Source: Acidobacteriota bacterium (GTDB taxonomy: Bacteria; Acidobacteriota; Vicinamibacteria; Vicinamibacterales; Vicinamibacteraceae). Taken from it: a stretch of 5,830 bases of DNA. A program made the translations under genes and the position numbers. The DNA is taken from positions 1 through 5,830 of the forward strand of contig JAEYZV010000647.1 in NCBI GenBank assembly GCA_023427865.1, written 5' to 3'. Below are positions 1 through 5,830 of this stretch, in pieces. The notes under the pieces were generated by a model that did no database searches, was not told where the DNA came from, and was given only the letters and a program-made list of their open reading frames with translations. The stretch's first letter is position 1; every line of letters starts with the position of its first letter.

Positions 1-252
1 CGGCGACCGCCCGGTGTCGAGTATCTCGAGAATCACGCGCGTGGAAGAGGGGCCGACGTGCTTGATGCGGCGCAGTGAGCCGTCGGGCTCTCGGTACGTC
101 TCGATCGGCTCGTCCAGATCGAGGACCGCCGCGGCCGCGCGCTTGTAGCCCCACGCCTTCTGCGTGGACGACTGAGCCGCCGCGAGGTCGCGCAACGCCG
201 CCGCCACGCGGCTGTTCGTGTCAGTCGGCGCCGAATCGGAGCGCACTGCCAT
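1..252 (-). CDS. N-terminus of a PolX-like HhH/PHP-domain protein (partial, cut by window edge)
   Basis: Only the first 84 codons are in the window; the frame runs open off the left edge. After a polar start (MAVRSDSAPTDTN), residues about 14-47 form an alpha-helical stretch containing WGYKRAAAAVLDL. Residues about 60-83 read LRRIKHVGPSSTRVILEIL and then DTGRSP. This matches the layout of the N-terminal 8-kDa/helix-hairpin-helix domain of bacterial PolX and related PHP-domain proteins, where a YRRAA-type helix is followed by a GIGK-type hairpin and an LLETG-type end; here the hairpin is GPSS. In such proteins this domain binds DNA and precedes a PHP metallohydrolase domain. The PHP or polymerase part would lie outside the window, so the family call is an inference. 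The start at 252 is supported by a purine-rich GGAAGG at 257-262. The gene follows the membrane-protein gene on the same strand by 72 bp. Confidence 0.62.
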   Translation of the reverse strand, partial: MAVRSDSAPTDTNSRVAAALRDLAAAQSSTQKAWGYKRAAAAVLDLDEPIETYREPDGSLRRIKHVGPSSTRVILEILDTGRSP

Positions 253-259
253 GTCCCCT

Positions 260-304
260 TCCCGATGCACGAGCCGATCCACGCGCCGGCCAGGTGCATC
301 GGGA
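260..304 (-). repeat. 11-bp perfect inverted repeat (hairpin) abutting the ribosome-binding site of the downstream gene
   Basis: TCCCGATGCAC at 260-270 is the exact reverse complement of GTGCATCGGGA at 294-304. A further 4-bp pairing lies inside the loop (GCCG 273-276 with CGGC 287-290). It fills most of the 72-bp gap between the membrane-protein stop (325) and the next minus-strand start (252). In the minus-strand transcript the 3' arm ends in GGGA, which is also the first part of the purine-rich ribosome-binding site GGGAAGGGG at 255-263. The pairing is seen directly. A role as attenuator, translation-control hairpin or mRNA end is inference. No U-tract follows, so a standard intrinsic terminator is unlikely. 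Confidence 0.6.
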
Positions 305-324
305 CAGGTCACGGCAGCACCACC

Positions 325-732
325 TCAGGCCGGGCTGGCCACGGCGCCCAGCCGCCGCAGGCCCATGATCTGCAGCTCGGCGAGCACGCCGACCACCACC
401 GCCTGCAGCACCACGAAGGCAGTGCCGAGCGCGGTCACCGACGCCGGCCCGAGCAGGGCGAAGGCGATGCTTGCCGCCACCCAGGCGATGTTGACGCCGA
501 CGACACCACGTGCGAATTCCGGCGAGGGTGACCCCTTCCTCGCCGCGAGGACGAGCGCTGCCCCGAACGCCACGAGGAAGGCTCCGCCGCCAATCAACAA
601 CCCGCTGGTGAGACCGAGCACCGGGCCCGCAATCGGCGCACCGGCCGCAAGCAGCAGTCCGGTGCCACCGCTGACGATGCCATCGGCGAGCAGCACATGA
701 CGAAGGAACGACCGCGAATCCCACATTGACAT
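325..732 (-). CDS. Small four-helix integral membrane protein of unknown function
   Basis: This is a 135-residue hydrophobic protein with four predicted membrane helices at about residues 11-31, 42-64, 77-95 and 100-118. Short charged loops separate them: ARKGSPSPEFAR between helices 2 and 3, and GLRR after helix 4. The fourth helix carries a glutamate (AEL, E119), and VNIAW at 79-84 is typical of a widespread family of small uncharacterised bacterial membrane proteins with the same helix count. The frame is open upstream to 792, but the start at 732 is preferred because GGAGG lies 5 nt before it, and the extra upstream residues are hydrophilic and lack a ribosome-binding site. A second ATG at 726 is possible. 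The gene is divergent from the MmyB-type regulator, which makes it that regulator's likeliest target. I cannot assign a function. Confidence 0.8.
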   Translation of the reverse strand: MSMWDSRSFLRHVLLADGIVSGGTGLLLAAGAPIAGPVLGLTSGLLIGGGAFLVAFGAALVLAARKGSPSPEFARGVVGVNIAWVAASIAFALLGPASVTALGTAFVVLQAVVVGVLAELQIMGLRRLGAVASPA

Positions 733-737
733 GCAAG

Positions 738-742
738 CCTCC
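738..742 (-). promoter_or_regulatory. Shine-Dalgarno site that fixes the membrane-protein start
   Basis: CCTCC on the plus strand reads GGAGG on the minus strand, 5 nt upstream of the ATG at 730-732. This is the clearest ribosome-binding site in the window. It decides for the start at 732 over the more upstream ATGs at 787-792. Confidence 0.75.
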
Positions 743-743
743 G

Positions 744-760
744 TCCCGCTCTTCGCGGGG
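744..760 (-). repeat. Short GC-rich hairpin in the leader of the membrane-protein gene
   Basis: CCCGC at 745-749 pairs with GCGGG at 755-759 around a 5-nt loop, with a possible T-G pair outside (744/760). It sits immediately upstream of the GGAGG site at 738-742 and would lie in the minus-strand 5' leader. The stem is only five perfect pairs, so chance is a real alternative in this base composition. Confidence 0.25.
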
Positions 761-764
761 AAAT

Positions 765-778
765 CGCTCGAACGAGCG
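765..778. promoter_or_regulatory. Candidate operator: inverted repeat in the divergent control region
   Basis: CGCTCG-AA-CGAGCG is a 6-bp inverted repeat with a 2-bp spacer. It lies in the 133-bp region between the divergent starts at 732 and 866. Dimeric XRE-type regulators usually bind symmetric sites of about this size, and the neighbouring gene encodes one. The symmetry is seen; binding is inference. Confidence 0.35.
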
Positions 779-853
779 TCGGAGCGCATCATGGCGGTCG
801 CGCGGCGCGACGTCGATTACCTGCGAGGTCATGGCGGCGCGCCGGGGAAGCGC

Positions 854-859
854 TACCCT
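854..859 (+). promoter_or_regulatory. Probable -10 box (TACCCT) for a leaderless regulator mRNA
   Basis: TACCCT fits the TANNNT -10 pattern and ends exactly 6 nt before the ATG at 866, the usual distance from a -10 box to the transcription start. The mRNA would therefore begin at or next to the A of the start codon. No good ribosome-binding site lies 5-10 nt before this ATG, which agrees with a leaderless transcript. No convincing -35 box is visible. Confidence 0.5.
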
Positions 860-865
860 GAGCGC

Positions 866-1666
866 ATGACGCCGGGCACCTTCGGGGAACTCCTGCGCGA
901 ATGGCGACAGCGCCGCCGCCTCAGTCAGCTTGCGCTCTCGTGCGATACCGAGGTGTCCACGCGACATCTCAGCTTCCTCGAGAGCGGACGCTCCCATCCG
1001 AGTCGGGCCATGGTGGTGCGCCTTGCCGAACGACTCGACGTGCCACTGCGCGAACGCAACCGGTGGCTGGTCGCGGCCGGCTACGCTCCGGCGTACGGCG
1101 AGCGGCCTCTCGACGACACCGCGCTTCAAGCGGCCATGCGGGCCGTGCACCGCGTGTTGCAGGCACACGAGCCATTCCCCGGGCTCGCCGTCGACCGGCA
1201 CTGGACGATGGTGCGCGCCAACGCCGCTGTGGCACCGTTGCTGGACGGCGTTGCTCCGGCGCTGCTCGCGCAGCCGGTCAACGTGATGCGCTTGAGCCTT
1301 CACCCCGACGGCCTGCTGCCGCGCATCGCGAACGTCGATCAATGGCGGTCGCACCTGCTGTCGCGCCTCGCGCGGCAGGTACGGGAGAGCGGCGACGAGA
1401 GGTTGGCTGCGCTGTACGACGAGGTGTCTGGCGTCAGTGGCTCGGCGGCCCGGGCAGCGAGCGCAACGCGCGCCGTGCACGACGACGTGATCGTGCCTTT
1501 GCAGCTGCAGACGCCGGTGGGCACGTTGTCGTTCATCAGCACCACGCTGCTCTTCGGCAGCCCGATGGACGTGACGCTCTCCGAACTGGCGGTGGAGTTG
1601 TTCTACCCGGCCGACGAACGTACGGCCGACGCCGTGCGCGCCCTCGTCGCCGGCACGCACGCCTGA
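866..1666 (+). CDS. XRE-family transcription regulator with MmyB-like ligand-binding domain
   Basis: This is a 266-residue DNA-binding regulator. Residues about 5-65 form an XRE/Cro-type helix-turn-helix: FGELLREWRQRRRLSQ, then STRHLSFLESGRSHPSR, in which the recognition helix precedes the family's typical ESGR. Residues about 89-262 match the PAS-like MmyB ligand-binding domain: AVDRHWTMVRANAAV, VNVMRLSLHPDGLLPRIAN, WRSHLLSRLARQV, and the C-terminal ELAVELFYPADERTADAVRAL. This domain order and length are typical of the family, whose members often control a neighbouring divergent gene; the ligands are mostly unknown, with fatty acids reported for some. The frame opens at 731, but M at 866 is preferred because family homology begins there and a -10-like box lies 6 nt upstream. 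The gene converges on the nucleotidase gene with 28 bp between the stop codons. Confidence 0.92.
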   Translation: MTPGTFGELLREWRQRRRLSQLALSCDTEVSTRHLSFLESGRSHPSRAMVVRLAERLDVPLRERNRWLVAAGYAPAYGERPLDDTALQAAMRAVHRVLQAHEPFPGLAVDRHWTMVRANAAVAPLLDGVAPALLAQPVNVMRLSLHPDGLLPRIANVDQWRSHLLSRLARQVRESGDERLAALYDEVSGVSGSAARAASATRAVHDDVIVPLQLQTPVGTLSFISTTLLFGSPMDVTLSELAVELFYPADERTADAVRALVAGTHA

Positions 1667-1694
1667 CACGCCGGCCTCCGAGCACGCGGGACGT

Positions 1695-3449
1695 TCACTG
1701 CGCCGCCGATGTGGGGCAGCGGAGCGGCAGGCGGTTCTGCGGGTACCGTACGCGCCTGTGCGCGGCGTCGTAGCTGCCAATCGCACCGGATTGGATGCGG
1801 TCGGCAGACGTACGCACGGCAGCGACGACCGCCTCGCGCATCGGCGTGTCGAGCTGCAAGGTGAACGACTGTTCGAGGCCGTCGAACACCCCGGAGCCGC
1901 CCGACGCCAGGAACTCGCTCGTGACCACCGACAGCGTCGCGTCGCGTGCGAGCGGCACGCCATGGCGCGACAGCACCACGCGCGGCGTCGTGGCATCGCA
2001 CGTCACGTCGGCTTCGATCCCGGACACGATGGGCACCGTGCCCCGAGACAGCCCGCGTGCGATGGCGTCGGCGATCGCCTGGGCGCTGAGCCTCGCCGTG
2101 GCGACGACGCTGTCGAAGGGCAGCAGTGCGTACATGTCGCCGTAAGTCAGCGGGCCGGGCTGCAGCGTGGCGCGTGTGCCGGTCGCGTTGTAGATCGCGA
2201 GGTCGGCCGCTGGACGCGCCGCGCGAAGCAGGTCGACGACGAGGTTGCTGGCGGGGGACTCCTCGCGGGAGGAGTGCCAGTAACGCTGCGCGACGGCAAC
2301 GCCGAGCGGCTGCTCGCGGCGCCGGCGGGCACGCTCGATGTCCTCGCGCATCACCTCGAGCAGTCGGGCGTCGTGCCGCACCTGCCGGTCCTCGTACGGC
2401 GGCGGCGCGCACTCGTCGGCCTGCCAGGTGGAGACGCTCCGCAGGCGCCGGCCGTCGCATACGAAACGCGGCGCGTGGATATGCGTTGCCTCGACCCTGC
2501 CGGTCGCCCTCGCGATCTCGACGTCGACGCGACCGAAGGCACGCCCCTCGTTGAACCCCTGGACGATCGCGATGCCGTTGACGCGGTGCGCGATGCCCTC
2601 GTGCGTATGCCCTGCGGCAATCACGTCCACGAGCCCCGCCGGCAGGGCCTGCGCGAGGCGGAAGATCTCGCTCTGCGGGCGGCACGCCGCCAGGTCGTCC
2701 GGATCCGTGAACGCGTCGCAGCGCCCGCCTGCGTGCGCCAGCACGACGACGACCGCGGCGCCGGAGGCGCGGAGCTGCTCGGCCTGGCGTACGACCACGT
2801 CACGCAGGGCCACCACCCGCAGCTCCACCAGGTTGCGCGGATCGGTGGCGCCAGGCGTCGTTGCCGTCGTCACGCCGACGAGACCGACGCGCGTGCCCGC
2901 GACGGTGACCATGGTCGAGGGACGCACGTTGTGCGGCGTCCACGCGCCGCCCGTCCGCGCCACGACGTTGGCCGTCAGCAGCGGGAAGCGTGCTGCCTGC
3001 GCCTGCTGCTCGATGTTGCCCGTCGGGTTGTCGCCGGGTTTGCGCGGCACGGTGTCGGGACCGACCGGGCCGAAGTCGAACTCGTGGTTGCCGATCGCGG
3101 CCGCGTGGTAGCCGAGCGCGTTATAGGCGCGCACCACGGCGGCGCCCTCGGAGAGGTTCGACTCGAGCGTGCCCTGCCACATGTCGCCCGAGTCCACCAG
3201 CAGCACGCCGCCGTGATCGGCGCGCCGGGCCTCGCGCACGTTCTCGATGTGACCCGAAAGCCAGGGCAGCGTCTCCAGGTGCCCGTGGAGATCCGTCGTC
3301 GCGATGATGGAGATCGTCGTTGTCGGCGGCGCGGCGGGCAACATCGCGGCCGGCGACGCGTCCGCTGGTGATGTCGCGGGCGGTGACGCCGCAGGTGGCC
3401 GCGCGCAGGCAGCCAGCGCCAGGAGCATCAGCAGCCACAGCGACCGCAT
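1695..3449 (-). CDS. UshA-type 5'-nucleotidase / bifunctional metallophosphatase lipoprotein
   Basis: This 584-residue secreted protein begins with a lipoprotein signal (RSLWLLMLLALAAC, lipobox LAAC with the lipidated Cys15). A Pro/Ala/Ser-rich linker runs to about residue 43. Residues 45-310 are a calcineurin-like metallophosphoesterase with the full motif set: D53-x-H55, GDMWQG (D89), GNHEFD 120-125 (the H122/D125 pair corresponds to the UshA catalytic dyad), AHAGG (H239) and GHTH 280-283. Residues about 385-560 are the C-terminal 5'-nucleotidase domain that grips the nucleotide: SNLVVDLL, YNATGTR at 420-426, LPFDSVV, and FLASGGSGVFDG at 513-524. The family hydrolyses nucleotides or related phosphoesters outside the cytoplasm; the substrate here cannot be read. 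Odd point: the family's usual NGGGIR is NATGTR. It lies 27 bp after the PhyH gene and has a promoter-like box just upstream. Confidence 0.93.
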   Translation of the reverse strand: MRSLWLLMLLALAACARPPAASPPATSPADASPAAMLPAAPPTTTISIIATTDLHGHLETLPWLSGHIENVREARRADHGGVLLVDSGDMWQGTLESNLSEGAAVVRAYNALGYHAAAIGNHEFDFGPVGPDTVPRKPGDNPTGNIEQQAQAARFPLLTANVVARTGGAWTPHNVRPSTMVTVAGTRVGLVGVTTATTPGATDPRNLVELRVVALRDVVVRQAEQLRASGAAVVVVLAHAGGRCDAFTDPDDLAACRPQSEIFRLAQALPAGLVDVIAAGHTHEGIAHRVNGIAIVQGFNEGRAFGRVDVEIARATGRVEATHIHAPRFVCDGRRLRSVSTWQADECAPPPYEDRQVRHDARLLEVMREDIERARRRREQPLGVAVAQRYWHSSREESPASNLVVDLLRAARPAADLAIYNATGTRATLQPGPLTYGDMYALLPFDSVVATARLSAQAIADAIARGLSRGTVPIVSGIEADVTCDATTPRVVLSRHGVPLARDATLSVVTSEFLASGGSGVFDGLEQSFTLQLDTPMREAVVAAVRTSADRIQSGAIGSYDAAHRRVRYPQNRLPLRCPTSAAQ

Positions 3450-3455
3450 GAGGCG

Positions 3456-3464
3456 ACTGTAGCA
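3456..3464 (-). promoter_or_regulatory. Probable extended -10 promoter (TGC-TACAGT) for a leaderless nucleotidase mRNA
   Basis: On the minus strand the gap between the PhyH stop and the nucleotidase start contains TGCTACAGT: an extended -10 (TGn) followed by a TANNNT hexamer. The hexamer ends exactly 6 nt before the ATG at 3449, so transcription would start at the start codon. No Shine-Dalgarno site precedes this ATG. The spacing is the same as at the regulator gene. No clear -35 is seen, which an extended -10 can partly make up for. Confidence 0.5.
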
Positions 3465-3476
3465 CCTGCCGCCGGC

Positions 3477-4396
3477 TCACCAGCGGGTGAGGCCCAGGAG
3501 CTTCTCGCCGAGGGGCGTCAGCGTGGCGACCTGCGCGTGCTGCTTCTCCCAGTCGCGAGGGTCGCCGGGGAAGGCGGGGCGCTGCGGGTGATCGAGCTCG
3601 CGCCACAGGCGAATCCGTTCGAGGCGCTCGGCCTCGTTGTCCCACTCGGCGGGGTGCATCGAGATGTACTGGGCGATGCGCGGGCGCGACGCCGAGTGGT
3701 TCGGGCGGACGCCGTGGGCCAGCAGCGAGTTGAAGATCAGCAGGTCGCCGGCTTCCATCGAGACGTTGACGATCGTCAGGCCGGTCGTGTCCGGGTGCGT
3801 CGGGTCGCGGTCTGCCGGTTGCGTGCGCTCCCACGCCTCGAAGTCGGAGAAGAGCTCCGGCACGCACTGGAAACCGCCGACCTCCTCGTCCTGCCTGGCC
3901 CGGCTGAGCCCGCCCTGCACGCCGATCGGCAGCGGACGCAGCGAGGTGTCGACGTCCCAGTGGATGAACCCGTTCGGGTTGCCTTTCACCTTCTTCGGGA
4001 GGTTGAGGTTCGCGCGATCGATCGTCACCCACAGGTCCTCGCGGTCCCAGATGTCGACGAAGGCGTCGTAGACGCGCGGCTCCATGCGCGTGTCCCACAG
4101 GTACTGGTGGTTGTAGATCTCCAGCATCCCGGTGCCGTTCAACTCGCGCATCGCGTGGTCGCGACGTTGCGGCGTGTCCCACGTGGAGGGATCGCGCGGA
4201 TCCTTGTCGTCGAACTGCCAGAGCAGGTCGACGAGACGGGCGATCTTGTCGGGGGGCACCGCCTGCCGGACGATGACGTAGCCCTTCGTGATCCAGTGCT
4301 GCCAGTCGGCATCCGAGAGCACGCGCAGCGGCAGCGTCTTGCGGATGTCCTTCAACGGCGTCGTGGCGGTATGCGACGTCGGGTGGCTGTGCCGGT

Positions 4397-4400
<4 letters not shown>
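3477..4400 (-). CDS. Phytanoyl-CoA dioxygenase (PhyH) family Fe(II)/2-oxoglutarate oxygenase
   Basis: This 307-residue soluble protein has no signal peptide, so it is cytoplasmic. The PhyH family uses Fe(II), O2 and 2-oxoglutarate to hydroxylate small molecules, and substrates vary widely. The jelly-roll metal site is visible: H147-x-D149 in GFIHWDVD and the distal H229 in SLLAHGVRPNHS, followed by R239/R241 in SRPRIAQY, one of which should bind the 2-oxoglutarate carboxylate. The N-terminal WITKGYVIVRQAVPPDKI (36-53) is the usual opening of the fold, and GGFQCVPELF (175-184) matches the family's conserved turn before the distal half. The frame stays open further upstream, but family similarity and the overlap place the start at 4400. 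Its ATG overlaps the stop of the DUF1501 gene as ATGA, so the two are translationally coupled. A weak AGGG lies 9 nt upstream. All expected catalytic residues are present; the substrate is unknown. Confidence 0.92.
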
Positions 4401-5815
<1,415 letters not shown>

Positions 5816-5830
5816 GTCGTTCTGTTACCC
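5816..5830 (-). other. Window-edge leader of the DUF1501 gene; possible stop codon of an upstream gene
   Basis: Only 15 bases precede the DUF1501 start: GGGTAACAGAACGAC on the minus strand. They contain a TAA at 5825-5827, in frame with the ATG, which excludes a longer N-terminus. It could also be the stop of a closely spaced upstream gene. No strong Shine-Dalgarno site is visible, which would fit translation following on from an upstream gene. Too little sequence is present to decide. Confidence 0.3.

Noticed and set aside
836..843. GGCGCGCC palindrome in the divergent region
   Set aside because: An 8-bp all-GC palindrome is expected by chance here and is not paired with another element.
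731..865. 45-codon N-terminal extension of the regulator
   Set aside because: XRE/MmyB proteins begin just before the helix-turn-helix, and the extension would fill the control region of the divergent gene.
1649..1675. GCCGGC direct/inverted pair spanning the regulator stop, as a terminator for the convergent genes
   Set aside because: Only six pairs around a 15-nt loop, each arm is itself palindromic, and there is no T-tract. Such GC-only repeats are common in this composition.
221..1996. 591-codon open frame on the minus strand, antisense to the regulator
   Set aside because: Arg/Ala/Pro/His-rich translation with no recognisable domain. It overlaps the well-supported regulator and parts of two other genes, and is a by-product of high GC.
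2258..2275. 7-bp stem with 4-nt loop (ACTCCTC / GAGGAGT) inside the nucleotidase gene
   Set aside because: It lies within codons for HSSREES and is explained by that codon run; no regulatory context supports it.
1758..3371. 537-codon open frame on the plus strand, antisense to the nucleotidase
   Set aside because: Low-complexity Arg/Ala/Val/His-rich translation, no motifs, and it lies opposite a gene with a full set of catalytic motifs.

Overview
The window comes from a high-GC bacterium. Codon third positions are mostly G or C, which is also why many long but meaningless antisense frames stay open. An exported DUF1501 protein with a twin-arginine signal, a phytanoyl-CoA dioxygenase-family enzyme and promoters that appear to yield leaderless mRNAs would all fit an Acidobacteriota member (for example Vicinamibacteria). 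Planctomycetota, Verrucomicrobiota or Gemmatimonadota cannot be excluded. The taxon is an inference from gene content, not from a marker gene.

Layout, left to right. A minus-strand gene cut by the window edge (1-252) shows only an N-terminal domain resembling the helix-hairpin-helix region that precedes PHP domains in PolX-like proteins. A 72-bp gap with a strong inverted repeat separates it from a minus-strand gene for a small four-helix membrane protein (325-732). A 133-bp divergent control region follows, then a plus-strand XRE/MmyB-type transcription regulator (866-1666). The regulator converges, across 28 bp, on a three-gene minus-strand block that reads right to left: DUF1501 Tat-exported protein (4397-5815), PhyH-family 2-oxoglutarate/Fe(II) dioxygenase (3477-4400), and an UshA-type 5'-nucleotidase lipoprotein (1695-3449).

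How they may work together. The DUF1501 and PhyH genes share an ATGA stop/start overlap and are almost certainly co-transcribed and translationally coupled. The nucleotidase starts 27 bp after the PhyH stop. It can be read through from upstream but also seems to have its own extended -10 promoter in that short gap. The regulator and the membrane protein form a divergent pair, so the membrane protein is the first candidate for control by the regulator. No gene-free stretch exceeds 133 bp. I saw no tRNA, rRNA, CRISPR array, insertion sequence or attachment site. Most of the window looks like ordinary chromosomal content. The points most worth a second look are the two promoters with identical leaderless geometry, the hairpin abutting a ribosome-binding site at 260-304, and the DUF1501-PhyH coupling.
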